DNA of 64,000 bases from Chitinophagaceae bacterium LGM1 (GTDB lineage Bacteria; Bacteroidota; Bacteroidia; Chitinophagales; Chitinophagaceae). The stretch's first letter is position 1; each line of letters starts with the position of its first letter. The notes beneath the pieces were generated by a model, which saw nothing but the letters and a program-made list of their open reading frames with translations, ran no database searches and was not told the origin of the DNA. Below, in pieces: positions 45,284-55,314 of the stretch. Position numbers and translations under genes: made by a program. The stretch spans positions 1,788,501 through 1,852,500 of the forward strand of contig CP075895.1 in assembly GCA_018604165.1 (NCBI GenBank), given 5' to 3'.

Positions 45284-46741
45284 ATGATCACTGTAATTAT
45301 GGGTATTATCAACAAATACAGAATTATAATTTTAGCATTAATTCCTGTGATAAGTTTCCTTTTACATTTCCATGTATTCAAAATGGATTTGAATGGCATC
45401 CATGTTTGGCGTCAAACTCAAACACAAACTGTAATAAACAACTTCTGTAACGAAGACTTTAATATTTTACACCCTAAGCGAAACTCAAGCGCACATACAG
45501 ACAGGTTGCTATTGATGGAATTTCCAATCATGCAGTGGATTTTTGCAATACCATGCAAATTATTGAGCAACAATGTAGTAATAAGCAGAATACTTAGTTT
45601 TATTATTGGTCTTTTTACTGTTTGGGGAATGTACAGACTTACCTCTATTTTGATGCACAATAAGGTGGCTGCTACTATTTGTGCATGGTGTTTTAACTTC
45701 TCGCCAGTATTCTACTACTATACTGTTAATCCGCTACCTGATAATTTTGCATTGTGTTTTGCAGTTTGGTCGCTCTATTTCTCTATATTAACAACCCAGA
45801 ATAATAAGCTTCAATATTTCATTCTGGCTAGTGCAATGGCGTGTATAGCAACGTTAGCCAAGCTACCATTTATAATATATACTGCTGCAATAATTTCTTT
45901 TCAGATTCAACAGTTACTTATTAATAAATCCATCAAAATATTCAGCCTAAGAGTTTTACTGTTTATGTTAATAATGACACCAGCTATCTCTTGGTATATG
46001 TATGTAATACCTACTTGGCCTAAACATGGTGTTTTGACAGGTATGTTTAATAATAACAAAGAAACAAGTATGTTTTTCAATATATTATGGGGCAATATTG
46101 TTTCTACATTGCCTGAACTACTAATAAATTATGCATCCGTTCCTTTTTTCATTGCAGGCTTCATTTTTGCATATAAAAACCGAATTCATAAACACCCTAA
46201 CTTTAATCAGTTACTCTTCTGCCTTATTTTAGTTGTTGTCTATTTTTTGTATGAGTTAAATATGATTGATACAGTTCACGATTACTACTTATTTCCTTTC
46301 TTACCGTTTATTTTTTTGGTAGTTAGCTATGGTGCTATTAATATGCTGAAGCAGTATAAGCTACACTTTATTGCAATAATTGCGCTCTTGATACTACCAT
46401 TAACTGCATATCTAAGAATCAACACAAGATGGAATGAAACATCCCCAGGCTTTAATGCTGTCTACTACCAAGAAAAAGATAAGTTACAAAAATTGATTCC
46501 AAATGATGCCTTATGTGTTGTTGGTAATGATGAGTCAGGTTTTATACTTTTATATTATCTTGATAAAAAAGGCTGGACATTTAATAGGGATTTGACAAAA
46601 GAAAAATTAGCATTTTACATTGCAAACGGTGCAGATTATCTTTTTACAGATAATAATGATAATGTTGCCGCAGATTTTATTGAAAAGAAGATATACAAAC
46701 AGGGTTCCTTATCTGTTTACAAATTAAAAAGTGGGAATTGA
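45284..46741 (+). CDS. GT39-like membrane glycosyltransferase
   Basis: A 485-residue polytopic protein with about eleven hydrophobic segments. The first loop contains MDLNGIHVWRQTQTQT (about residues 30-45), a pattern seen in Bacteroidota relatives of dolichyl-phosphate-mannose-type transferases; D31 could be the acidic residue. A small C-terminal periplasmic domain follows the last helix. Donor and acceptor unknown. ATG at 45284; a second in-frame ATG at 45299 is possible. The stop TGA overlaps the TTG start of the next gene (TTGA), so the two are translationally coupled. Confidence 0.75.
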   Translation: MITVIMGIINKYRIIILALIPVISFLLHFHVFKMDLNGIHVWRQTQTQTVINNFCNEDFNILHPKRNSSAHTDRLLLMEFPIMQWIFAIPCKLLSNNVVISRILSFIIGLFTVWGMYRLTSILMHNKVAATICAWCFNFSPVFYYYTVNPLPDNFALCFAVWSLYFSILTTQNNKLQYFILASAMACIATLAKLPFIIYTAAIISFQIQQLLINKSIKIFSLRVLLFMLIMTPAISWYMYVIPTWPKHGVLTGMFNNNKETSMFFNILWGNIVSTLPELLINYASVPFFIAGFIFAYKNRIHKHPNFNQLLFCLILVVVYFLYELNMIDTVHDYYLFPFLPFIFLVVSYGAINMLKQYKLHFIAIIALLILPLTAYLRINTRWNETSPGFNAVYYQEKDKLQKLIPNDALCVVGNDESGFILLYYLDKKGWTFNRDLTKEKLAFYIANGADYLFTDNNDNVAADFIEKKIYKQGSLSVYKLKSGN

Positions 46742-47694
46742 AAACAACTACGATTATATTTTTTTCATTAATCTTATTTATTTCTTGCAAGAAGGATAAG
46801 ACTAAGGCTAATAATGTAGATGCTATAAATACTGGCACTAACGCTAACTTTTATAAAACATTCATTACAAAAGATAATACTATAGTTGTAACTGGTGGTA
46901 AACGTTACGAAACTTCTGAAGTATTAATATCCAGAGATAATGGAAATAATTGGGAATTATTATCATTACCTGACGCAGGGAAAGCATTGCAAGCAATTTG
47001 CCAAGGGCCTAATGGGAATCTATTTGCAACTGGTATTGATAGCAAGTTGTTATATTCTAAAGATGATGGACGAACATGGGAATTTAAACAACTCAGTATT
47101 TGGAGAACATCCACAGGCATCGCTTTTGACAAAAAATACTTAGGATATATTATTACAGATGAAGCACAGAAAAAAGGCATTATTGCTACTATCAATATAG
47201 ATGGTGAGCTACTGACAAAAAAAGAATATGCTTTTGGATTGAATGATATTCAACTGGATGGTGATACTGTCTACATATGCGGATACGGTGCTCTACTTAA
47301 AACTACTAATCAAGGTAATGATTGGAATTATTTAGACATCAAAAATGATAATTTTACAGCAATTACGTATACTGCGTCTAAAAAACTATGGGTTTGTGGC
47401 TCCGGCGGTAGCATCTACCGCTCTTATGATGCAGGTAATAATTGGGAAAGATTAAGAAACGGCAATAGCATAACCAAGAAAAAATATGCCCTTCGCGATA
47501 TTATGTTCATTAATGATAATGAGGGTTGGGCAGTAGGTGATGAAGGATTGGTTATACATACAAAAGATGCTGGTAATAACTGGGCTGAAATGGAATCTTT
47601 CACAAAAGCCGGGCTAAAAAGTATCACTCAATTACCAGATGGACAATTACTGATATGCGGCGATGAAGGCTCTCTTTTCAAAGTAAAGCTTTAA
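46738..47694 (+). CDS. YCF48-like beta-propeller lipoprotein
   Basis: A 318-residue exported lipoprotein (lipobox FISC, Cys17). The mature part consists of repeated units with the pattern x-S-x-D-x-G-x-x-W (SRDNGNNWELL, SKDDGRTWEF, TNQGNDWNYL, SYDAGNNWERL, TKDAGNNWAEM), the BNR/YCF48-type motif of photosystem-stability-like beta-propellers; about six blades. Function in non-photosynthetic bacteria is unknown, often an envelope assembly factor. TTG start at 46738 is the only sensible start and overlaps the upstream stop. Coupling to a GT suggests a common envelope glycan role. Confidence 0.78.
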   Translation: MKTTTIIFFSLILFISCKKDKTKANNVDAINTGTNANFYKTFITKDNTIVVTGGKRYETSEVLISRDNGNNWELLSLPDAGKALQAICQGPNGNLFATGIDSKLLYSKDDGRTWEFKQLSIWRTSTGIAFDKKYLGYIITDEAQKKGIIATINIDGELLTKKEYAFGLNDIQLDGDTVYICGYGALLKTTNQGNDWNYLDIKNDNFTAITYTASKKLWVCGSGGSIYRSYDAGNNWERLRNGNSITKKKYALRDIMFINDNEGWAVGDEGLVIHTKDAGNNWAEMESFTKAGLKSITQLPDGQLLICGDEGSLFKVKL

Positions 47695-47729
47695 TATCAC
47701 TGCCTTAGCAACAAGTCAACTAATAGGGC

Positions 47730-47737
47730 TATCTTTG
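47730..47737 (+). promoter_or_regulatory. Bacteroidota -7 box before lysS
   Basis: TATCTTTG matches TAnnTTTG, 38 bases before the ATG. No clear TTTG -33 element. Confidence 0.4.
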
Positions 47738-47775
47738 CACACATTTAATTTTATCTATTAAGCATTAATTTATAT

Positions 47776-49296
47776 ATGCAAGCTATATTAAGCGAACAGG
47801 AAGTAGTAAGACGCGAGAAGCTAAAAGAATTAGAGCAGTTGGGTATCAACCCCTACCCTGCACCATTGTATGATATAACACATACTGCTAAAGAAATAAA
47901 GGATAATTATACAGAAGAAAATAAAGACGAATACAAAAAGGTATCGCTTGCAGGACGCATCATGAGCGTACGCGATATGGGCAAAGCAAACTTTGCCGTA
48001 TTGCAGGACGGAACTGGTCGCATACAACTCTATGTAAAAGGTGATGATATATGCCCCGGCGATGACAAAACCATGTACACAACTGTTTGGAAAAAACTGC
48101 TGGACTTAGGTGACATCATTGGCGTAAAGGGCTATGTATTTACTACCAAAACAGGTGAAACATCTGTACACGTTCAGGAGTTTACGTTACTAACAAAATC
48201 GCTACGCCCGCTGCCTGTAGTAAAAGAAAAAGATGGTGAGGCTTTTGATGCTGTTACTGATATTGAGTTTAAGTATCGCCAGCGTTATGCCGACCTGATA
48301 GTAAACCCGTCGGTAAAAGACACTTTTACCAAAATCACCAAAATGAAAAATGCAATCCGCGATTTTCTGAACGAAGCAGGCGCATTGGAAGTGGATACAC
48401 CTGTGTTGCAAAGCATCCCCGGTGGGGCTACTGCCCGCCCCTTTGTAACACACCACAACGCGCTGGATATACCTTTGTTTCTGCGTATAGCCAACGAGCT
48501 ATACCTAAAACGCCTGATAGTAGGTGGTTTTGATTGGGTGTACGAATTCAGTCGCAACTTTCGCAACGAGGGTATGGACCGTACACACAACCCCGAGTTT
48601 ACTATTCTTGAGTTTTACGTTGCATACAAAGATTACCTGTGGATGATGGACACCACAGAGCAATTGCTGGAAAAAACTGCTATCGCTACAAATGGTACAC
48701 CCATAGCAACAGTAAATGGAACAGAAATAAGCTTTAAAGCACCGTATAAACGTATCAGTATTTACGACGCAATCAAAGAACATACAGGCATAGACATCAG
48801 TCAAATGGACGAAGATGGACTGCGTGATGTATGTAAGCAACTGAAAATAGAAACTGACCCAAGTATGGGTAAGGGCAAATTGATAGATGAAATATTCGGT
48901 GGCAAATGTGAGAAGCATTATGTGCAACCAACATTCATCATAGACTACCCTATCGAAATGAGCCCCCTTACTAAAAAGCACAGGGAAAAGGCAGGACTGG
49001 TAGAGAGATTTGAACTAATTGTAAACGGCAAGGAAATAGCCAATGCATACAGTGAGCTTAATGACCCAATAGACCAACGTGAACGCTTTGAAGAGCAAGT
49101 AGCACTAATGGAGCGTGGCGATGACGAAGCCATGTATATTGATTATGATTTCCTTCGAGCATTAGAGTACGGTATGCCACCAACTGCTGGTATTGGCATA
49201 GGTATAGAACGCCTTGCTATGCTATTGACGGGCAATGTATCTATTCAGGATGTATTGCTCTTTCCACAAATGAGACCTGAAAAAACCAACGAATAA
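47776..49296 (+). CDS. lysS: Lysyl-tRNA synthetase (class II)
   Basis: A 506-residue class II aminoacyl-tRNA synthetase. N-terminal OB-fold anticodon-binding domain (about 60-170, [19 protein letters not shown]), then the class II catalytic core: motif 1 ([18 protein letters not shown]), motif 2 ([24 protein letters not shown], about 255-275) and motif 3 ([15 protein letters not shown], near residue 475). It charges tRNA-Lys in the cytosol. Starts with ATG at 47776 and is followed by a clear terminator. Length normal for bacterial LysS. Confidence 0.97.
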   Translation: MQAILSEQEVVRREKLKELEQLGINPYPAPLYDITHTAKEIKDNYTEENKDEYKKVSLAGRIMSVRDMGKANFAVLQDGTGRIQLYVKGDDICPGDDKTMYTTVWKKLLDLGDIIGVKGYVFTTKTGETSVHVQEFTLLTKSLRPLPVVKEKDGEAFDAVTDIEFKYRQRYADLIVNPSVKDTFTKITKMKNAIRDFLNEAGALEVDTPVLQSIPGGATARPFVTHHNALDIPLFLRIANELYLKRLIVGGFDWVYEFSRNFRNEGMDRTHNPEFTILEFYVAYKDYLWMMDTTEQLLEKTAIATNGTPIATVNGTEISFKAPYKRISIYDAIKEHTGIDISQMDEDGLRDVCKQLKIETDPSMGKGKLIDEIFGGKCEKHYVQPTFIIDYPIEMSPLTKKHREKAGLVERFELIVNGKEIANAYSELNDPIDQRERFEEQVALMERGDDEAMYIDYDFLRALEYGMPPTAGIGIGIERLAMLLTGNVSIQDVLLFPQMRPEKTNE

Positions 49297-49307
49297 TTTG
49301 TATTACA

Positions 49308-49336
49308 AATCCCACCAATCGGTGGGATTATTTTTT
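49308..49336 (+). terminator. Intrinsic terminator of lysS
   Basis: AATCCCACC pairs with GGTGGGATT around AATC, followed by ATTTTTT. The T run reaches the stop region of the convergent trmH. Confidence 0.85.
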
Positions 49337-49943
49337 AATCGCTTCCTTCTGTTTCTTCACCTACAAGCCCCCATTTATCCATCAATGTGTTTGCTTGTTC
49401 CTTAGGCAATCTTAACTTGCCATTGTAGAAACCCTTTTGTTCACGTTGACGATAGGCTTCGTATAATGATACAGCACATGCTACAGATATATTGAGCGAT
49501 TTAACCATACCTACCTGCGGAATAATAAAATTTCCGTTGCAATGTTTCAGGCAAGCCTCAGTAACCCCTGCATGTTCATTACCAAAAACCAATGCTACAG
49601 GCTGCGCTAGGTTTAGTTCATATAATGATACTGCTTGCTTGCCGAGGTGGGTAGCATAGATATTAGAATACTTTTGCTTAACAGCAGCCATACATGCTTC
49701 TGTGTCATCGTACTGATGGATAGTAAGCCAGCCTGCTGCACTTGCCGAACTCTTTTTGCCAAACTTCGCATGACGTTGTATCATGTTGTTCAACACGTAG
49801 ATTTCCTGTATGCCTACTGAGTCGCAGGTACGCATGACGGCAGCAATATTATGTGGGTCGAAGATATTTTCCATCACAACGGTCAGGTCTGGTTGGCGAT
49901 TTTGCAATGCCTTAGTAATCCGTTCTCTTCTTTCAGGAGTCAT
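49335..49943 (-). CDS. trmH: SpoU-family tRNA (guanosine-2'-O)-methyltransferase TrmH
   Basis: A 202-residue SPOUT methyltransferase with the three SpoU motifs: motif 1 NIFDPHNIAAVMRTCDSVG (about 26-44) with the conserved N and R, motif 2 ALVFGNEHAGVT (about 117-128), motif 3 IPQVGMVKSLNISVACAVSLYEAYRQRE (about 141-168). TrmH methylates G18 in the D-loop of tRNA. It lies 26 bases behind the receiver gene and could be the last gene of the signalling operon upstream, although it is functionally unrelated. ATG at 49941-49943. Confidence 0.9.
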   Translation of the reverse strand: MTPERRERITKALQNRQPDLTVVMENIFDPHNIAAVMRTCDSVGIQEIYVLNNMIQRHAKFGKKSSASAAGWLTIHQYDDTEACMAAVKQKYSNIYATHLGKQAVSLYELNLAQPVALVFGNEHAGVTEACLKHCNGNFIIPQVGMVKSLNISVACAVSLYEAYRQREQKGFYNGKLRLPKEQANTLMDKWGLVGEETEGSD

Positions 49944-49969
49944 AATCAGCAGAAAAAATACTGATGTTG

Positions 49970-50365
49970 TTAAGTAAAATGCTCTAATACAATCGTAATA
50001 GTATTATTAGTAAGCGGCTTATTCAGAAACTGTTTTACTGAACTATAGCCCTTTACTTTTGCAATGTCGTTTTCGTTGATGGAAGACGACAACATATATA
50101 TTGAATAGCCTTGTCGTATGTTTTCAGGCAATGCTTCAAACGCTTCTACAAATTCAAAACCATTCATTACCGGCATTTGTATATCAACAAACACAACGGT
50201 AGGAGTAGATGTGGCTGGTAGTGTTTTGATGAACACCAATGCATCTGTGGCTTGCTGAAAAGCACTGACGGTTTCAGACCTGCCTGTGTTTTTTATTATC
50301 TTTTCTGCTATAAAACAGTCAAGCTTACTATCGTCTACTACTATAAAATTTAAAGGAGCACTCAT
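49970..50365 (-). CDS. Single-domain response regulator receiver
   Basis: A 131-residue CheY-like receiver. Acidic pocket D11-D12, phospho-acceptor D61 (VVFVDIQMPVMNGFE), the T/S position in SSSIN, and conserved K116 (LNKPL). No output domain, so it must pass the signal by protein contact or phosphorelay. Three bases separate it from the receiver-kinase gene upstream, so the two certainly belong to one operon and probably one relay. ATG at 50363-50365. Confidence 0.92.
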   Translation of the reverse strand: MSAPLNFIVVDDSKLDCFIAEKIIKNTGRSETVSAFQQATDALVFIKTLPATSTPTVVFVDIQMPVMNGFEFVEAFEALPENIRQGYSIYMLSSSINENDIAKVKGYSSVKQFLNKPLTNNTITIVLEHFT

Positions 50366-50368
50366 TTC

Positions 50369-51460
50369 TTACTTACTTGGTATTGTTACAATAAAGGTAG
50401 TTCCTTCGCCGTACGTCGATTGTACATGAATTTTCCCATTAAGCTTACCCAGTGCATCTTTTACATTGTATAAGCCAAAGCCCGAGCCTACTTCTTCGTT
50501 CGTAGCTCTGAAAAACATATTGAATATCTGGTTGATGTTGTTTTCTTGGATACCTATACCATTATCTTTAACGGTGATATTTGCAATACCTTTCACAACT
50601 TCAATATTCAGGTCAACAAACCTATCCGTTTTATCTTTTTGTTGATACTTAAAAGCGTTTGAAAGCAGGTTGTTCAGAATGATTTTCAGTGATACGTCAT
50701 CAGACCGGAAAGTTTCTGTCTGGCTGACTGCACAGTTGAAACGAACATTGTTCATTTTACTGGTTACTTCATATATATCAGATACTTCTTTGGATAAATC
50801 TGCAAACTGTATTTCTTCAATCTCCACTTCCCCACGTCTGATGCTATAATAGTCGTGCAAATTCTGGATGTAGTTATCCAACTTCAGCATGGCATTTTCC
50901 ATCATATCGAGCATACTCTTTATCTCTCCAACATCATCGGTATTCTTTGACAAATCTATAATACCAAGTACGCTGAGTATAGGTCCACGCATATCGTGTG
51001 TAGCGCTATAGGCAAACTTATCAAGCTCATTATAGGCTTTTTGTAATTCATCATTCTTTATAGCCAATAAAGCCGTGGTAATGTAGAACTTATGAGCCTG
51101 GTCAATTGACGACCTGATATCGTCTTCAGACCACGGCTTTTTAATATATCTGAATACATGGCCACGGTTGATGGCATTGATAACAGACTCTATATCTGCA
51201 TATCCGGTAATCAATATCCTTACAGGATTGGGAAACTCTTTGCGTATTTCTTCGAAAAATTCAACACCTGTTTTATCAGGCATTTTTTGGTCGCTCAGTA
51301 TTACACTAATATCATGGTGTTGGCGGAGATGAGCTATTGCTTCATCTGTATTATTGGCTATATATACATTATAATCAAAACGAAATGCAGCTTTGAAACT
51401 GACGAGGTTGTTTTGCTCATCATCTATATAAAGTACTTTTATCTTATCCTTATTGCTCAC
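50369..51460 (-). CDS. Receiver-histidine kinase hybrid (REC-HisKA-HATPase)
   Basis: A 363-residue cytosolic protein. N-terminal receiver domain with D13-D14, phospho-acceptor D57 (ILSDQKMPDKTG) and K108 (IKKPW); then a HisKA helix with H155 (FAYSATHDMRGPILSVLG); then an HATPase_c domain with N-box LLSNAFKYQQ, G1 VKDNGIGIQ and G2 GSGFGLYNV. It has no membrane segment, so it takes its input through the receiver, most likely from the membrane kinase encoded just upstream: the stop of that gene and the start of this one share a base. The receiver is closely similar to the stand-alone one at 56449-56913. Confidence 0.93.
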   Translation of the reverse strand: MSNKDKIKVLYIDDEQNNLVSFKAAFRFDYNVYIANNTDEAIAHLRQHHDISVILSDQKMPDKTGVEFFEEIRKEFPNPVRILITGYADIESVINAINRGHVFRYIKKPWSEDDIRSSIDQAHKFYITTALLAIKNDELQKAYNELDKFAYSATHDMRGPILSVLGIIDLSKNTDDVGEIKSMLDMMENAMLKLDNYIQNLHDYYSIRRGEVEIEEIQFADLSKEVSDIYEVTSKMNNVRFNCAVSQTETFRSDDVSLKIILNNLLSNAFKYQQKDKTDRFVDLNIEVVKGIANITVKDNGIGIQENNINQIFNMFFRATNEEVGSGFGLYNVKDALGKLNGKIHVQSTYGEGTTFIVTIPSK

Positions 51461-53625
51461 TATGCAATGTTTAAAGTTTGGTGAATAATAGGAATTTCAA
51501 TAATAAACTCTGTTCCAACACCCACCTCAGAATTTACAGTTATTGTGCCATTATGTTTTACAATAGTATTGTAAGCAATTGATAATCCCAAGCCTGTACC
51601 CTCACCAACGTCTTTGGTAGTGAAAAATGGTTCAAATAATTTCTTCTTAGTAGCCTCATCCATACCTGTTCCATTGTCTTTAATACTGATAAGGACATGG
51701 GTATCATTAGCACTTGTAGAAATGGTAAGTAAACCGCCCTTATCATCTTTAAGCTTTGCTTTTATCGCATATAAAGCATTAGAAACAATATTCATAAACA
51801 CCTGGTTCAACTTACCGGGGTAACACTCTACCAATGGCAGTGCTGTGTACTGCTTTACAATTTCTATTTTATTATCCAGTTGGTTATTGACGATTACCAA
51901 AGTAGAGTCGATGCCCTCGTTAATGTCAGCCCGTTTCAGGTCGTCTTCGTCCAGACGCGAAAATATACGCAACCCTTTAACTATCTCTGCTGTTCTGCTG
52001 GAACCCTCGTTGATACCATTAATCAAATAGTCAATTTCTGTTTTCAGGTAGTCGTAATCGTATTCTTCTTTAAGGTCAGCAATTTTTTGTTTTTTCTCAT
52101 CAAGGCTTTCTTCAGAAAGGGAGATACCCTCAATCTGGTTGAGCATTTCGATAACCATTTCTACGTCACGCTTCAATGGTTTGACATTTGATGTCACAAA
52201 ATTGATTGGGTTATTGATTTCGTGTGCTATACCTGCAGTCAACTGACCTAATGAAGCCATTTTTTCAGATTCTACCAACTGCATTTCTGCTTCTTTCAAA
52301 TCTATTAGGGTTTTGTTCAGCTCTTCGTTTGATGCCTTTAGCTCTTGTGTACGCTCAGTAACTTTAGCTTCCAGTAATACGTTTTGTTCTCTTACTATTC
52401 TGGCATTTTCTTCTACAGCCAGCAATGTTTGTGCTTGCACAGCCTCGCGCTCTTTGCGTAGTATATTTATTTTATCTGCAAGGGCAAATGAGAGTAACAC
52501 CACTTCGATAGCAGAGCCTATTGCAAGGATGGATGATGTAAAATTATTGTATGGAAATATGCCAAAGTCTTTCAGTACAAAAATTGTAGCTCCTAATAAC
52601 AGTATCGTCCATGCAACAATAAAGAATTGTGCTGATTTGTTACCCTTTCTTAATACAACTACAGATAGATACAATACATATAGCGAACCAATGATTGTGT
52701 TAAGCTGCATGATAGTGAAGCTTAACATCTTCAGCCCAAGAAATACTGCTATGATAGCAAAGATGAATACACCTATCAATATATTCAGCCCCTTAGTTAG
52801 CTTAGGTACCAATATGCGTGTCTGTAAAAACTCTTTCACAAACAGCATTGCAGCAAGACCACCTAACGAGGGAAATATGTAAACACTATTTTGCGCCATC
52901 CAAGTTGAGCCTGGCCATATAAACCTGAATGCATAACCCGAAAGACTTGCTTGAGATAGAGCCAATGTAAGGATGTAAAAAACATAATACAAATAGCCTT
53001 TTTCTCTGGTAGTGAAGTATATAAAAAGGTTGTAAAACAACATTACCAATATAATGCCGAAAAACAAGCCGAATATCACGTCCTTATTCATCAACGACTC
53101 TAAGACAGACTTCGTATCGCCAATGAACATGGGTAGTACCATTTGCTCACCACTCTTTACACGCATATAAAAAGTGTACGTATTTCCGCGTGGTATATCT
53201 AAAGCAAATACATGGTTTTGGTTGTCATACAGCCTTTCATGATATTTCTTAAACTCTCCCTCTGCTTGTGTTGCAATGCTTCCGTCTGGTTGAACTGTGT
53301 ATAATGTAGCCTCATCTATTGTTGGCTGATCAAATTCGAGCAGTAAACGGTCGTTTTGTGATATATTTTGAACTGAAAATTTTATCCAAAAGCTACTCGG
53401 ACTCACCCCAATGTTTGGCACATCTGCATCTGATTTGGTAAACACTCCAGATTTAATAACATCCTGCAATGTCATTTTACCTGTAGAGTCTTCAAAAATG
53501 GCAACATTTTTACCAATAGATTTTGAGACACCATTTTCACGTACCGATAAGATTGGTTCTGCAACAGAAATAAAACCATGGAGTAGAAATACAAAGAAAA
53601 TCAGTACGACTTTCAGACAATTCAT
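51460..53625 (-). CDS. 7TMR-DISM membrane sensor histidine kinase
   Basis: A 721-residue sensor. Signal peptide (1-22), an extracellular beta-rich 7TMR-DISMED2-type domain (about 30-165, PSSFWIKFSVQNIS, LLLEFDQPTIDEATLY), seven transmembrane helices (about 180-385), a coiled coil (about 388-450), HisKA with H468 (LTAGIAHEINNPINFV) and an HATPase_c domain (MNIVSNALYAI, DNGTGMDEAT, EGTGLGLSIAYN). The DISM sensor family binds small ligands such as carbohydrates or peptides; the ligand here is unknown. The preceding two genes encode metabolic enzymes, which makes their product a candidate ligand. ATG at 53623-53625. Confidence 0.93.
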   Translation of the reverse strand: MNCLKVVLIFFVFLLHGFISVAEPILSVRENGVSKSIGKNVAIFEDSTGKMTLQDVIKSGVFTKSDADVPNIGVSPSSFWIKFSVQNISQNDRLLLEFDQPTIDEATLYTVQPDGSIATQAEGEFKKYHERLYDNQNHVFALDIPRGNTYTFYMRVKSGEQMVLPMFIGDTKSVLESLMNKDVIFGLFFGIILVMLFYNLFIYFTTREKGYLYYVFYILTLALSQASLSGYAFRFIWPGSTWMAQNSVYIFPSLGGLAAMLFVKEFLQTRILVPKLTKGLNILIGVFIFAIIAVFLGLKMLSFTIMQLNTIIGSLYVLYLSVVVLRKGNKSAQFFIVAWTILLLGATIFVLKDFGIFPYNNFTSSILAIGSAIEVVLLSFALADKINILRKEREAVQAQTLLAVEENARIVREQNVLLEAKVTERTQELKASNEELNKTLIDLKEAEMQLVESEKMASLGQLTAGIAHEINNPINFVTSNVKPLKRDVEMVIEMLNQIEGISLSEESLDEKKQKIADLKEEYDYDYLKTEIDYLINGINEGSSRTAEIVKGLRIFSRLDEDDLKRADINEGIDSTLVIVNNQLDNKIEIVKQYTALPLVECYPGKLNQVFMNIVSNALYAIKAKLKDDKGGLLTISTSANDTHVLISIKDNGTGMDEATKKKLFEPFFTTKDVGEGTGLGLSIAYNTIVKHNGTITVNSEVGVGTEFIIEIPIIHQTLNIA

Positions 53626-53682
53626 TGCAGCTTGTTTATTGCTAACAAAATAGTTTCTTTATCATTACCAAACAAATATTGA

Positions 53683-55299
53683 TTATAGAATATTATATCT
53701 GCCGGGAGCTATTATGTTATTCGGGTCTATTGCATGCTTAATATTTGATAAGAATCGGTGGTAAGAATCATCAATACCAGCTTTTGTTTTCATTTGCATA
53801 CCCATAGTGGTATCTCTATACGGGAAAAAGCCATTTTGCTTCAAAGTAGCATTCAATTCAGCATAACATTGTTCAGCCAACTCATCTTCTCCATCTACTT
53901 CTCTATCCCAGTTTATAGAACCAATGATGTTGATAGCACGCTCTGTCATACATTGCAACGAAATTGCTGGCTCAAAGGGATATTTATAAACAATATTGTT
54001 TATTATATCAATCGCTTTACCAATATGCTCTCCTGTAAACGGAATAATGGGCGATATCCATAACATACCACATTTATCTACATCTGGATTCATTAGTGCA
54101 GGTATTGGCTTTCTTTTTCGCCAATATGTTTGCTTTATGGGTGTATTTTCAGGTATTCCGATATACTTCCGAAATAAATAAGAACGTAATGCATCCGTTT
54201 CCCTATCGCCGGTAATGCCTTTGTAGTGATTGTGTAACGTTTCCATCATTTCTTCTTTGGCAATTTCCAACACATACAATTCGTCAACAAATGGCCTTAA
54301 CTCAGCTTCTATGATAGATGTCTGTACCTTACCGTGTTCTTGATTTACCGACCGTATGCTTATTTCACCATTCCATGTACTGGCTAATGGCCCAAAAGGT
54401 GTTGTATTTCTTACTACATCCAATACCTCGTTTGGGTGTGTTTTCCCAGGTGTGCAAGTATGAAACGGGTATTGTGTAACTGTTGAAAGCACCCTGAAGT
54501 CGTTATACATTGTAATAGTAGGACGAACTAATCCACTCGACGACATGTCCTGGAGCTTATCTATTAGTGCCGGCAAACGGTTATTATCCTTTAACCTGTA
54601 TGCAACTAGCTGGAAGTATTCAGGCAACTTCATTAACCACTGCGTAAGTTTAGTTACTACCCCAAAATTTGATTGAGAGAAAAGCCCGTCAATAGATGGC
54701 CCTGAACCCCAGCGATAAACATTGGATGCTATGTGATTACCATATCTGCCAAACCCAGAAGCAACTAATTCTCCATTAGGCAATACAGCCTCTATTCCGC
54801 AAACAGTAGAAAACCTATCTGCATATAGACCAGTACCAATACCCCTTTCTATAGCATTGCCAACTAAGCTTGAACCAATGCTACCACCTGTAGCACTAAG
54901 TATCAACTCTGAATTTTGCTCTCTAAGAAATTCAAATAATTGTTGAAACGTAACCCCCGGTTCAATCGTAACGTATCCCAACTGTTCGTTATAGTCAGTA
55001 ATACGGTTCATTCTGCTTAGCTCTATCAGTATGCTATTATCGGCAACAGGCACGCGCGAACCATAACCCCAATTACAACCTCTACTTACAGGATATACCG
55101 GTACTTTATGTTCATTAGCTTTTACAATACTTTGTTGTAGTTCTTCAACATTGCCTGGTCTTATAACAAGGGCAATGCTTTGTACTGTTCTATAATTAGT
55201 TGTTTCTGCGGCATGTATATAGTTATTGTCTGTAATGACATTGTCTTCACCAACAATAGTTTTAAGTTTATTGATTAATACATCCTGTATCATTATCAT
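53683..55299 (-). CDS. VAO/PCMH-type FAD-linked oxidase
   Basis: A 538-residue flavoprotein. The N-terminal FAD_binding_4 (PCMH-fold) domain spans about 35-215 with VYPVSRGCNWGYGSRVPV, then VTIEPGVTFQQLFEFL and GNAIERGIGTGLYADRF; the rest is a substrate-binding domain. The order of segments, especially YRWGSGPSIDGLFSQSNFGVVTKLTQWLM, resembles 4-cresol dehydrogenase (PCMH) and vanillyl-alcohol oxidase, enzymes that oxidise para-substituted phenols. A flavin-linking residue cannot be placed with certainty. It starts 15 bases behind the acyltransferase-like gene. No signal peptide, so cytosolic. Two ATG codons at 55297-55299 and 55291-55293. Confidence 0.85.
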   Translation of the reverse strand: MIMIQDVLINKLKTIVGEDNVITDNNYIHAAETTNYRTVQSIALVIRPGNVEELQQSIVKANEHKVPVYPVSRGCNWGYGSRVPVADNSILIELSRMNRITDYNEQLGYVTIEPGVTFQQLFEFLREQNSELILSATGGSIGSSLVGNAIERGIGTGLYADRFSTVCGIEAVLPNGELVASGFGRYGNHIASNVYRWGSGPSIDGLFSQSNFGVVTKLTQWLMKLPEYFQLVAYRLKDNNRLPALIDKLQDMSSSGLVRPTITMYNDFRVLSTVTQYPFHTCTPGKTHPNEVLDVVRNTTPFGPLASTWNGEISIRSVNQEHGKVQTSIIEAELRPFVDELYVLEIAKEEMMETLHNHYKGITGDRETDALRSYLFRKYIGIPENTPIKQTYWRKRKPIPALMNPDVDKCGMLWISPIIPFTGEHIGKAIDIINNIVYKYPFEPAISLQCMTERAINIIGSINWDREVDGEDELAEQCYAELNATLKQNGFFPYRDTTMGMQMKTKAGIDDSYHRFLSNIKHAIDPNNIIAPGRYNIL

Positions 55300-55314
55300 T
55301 TAACGTATTGAAGA

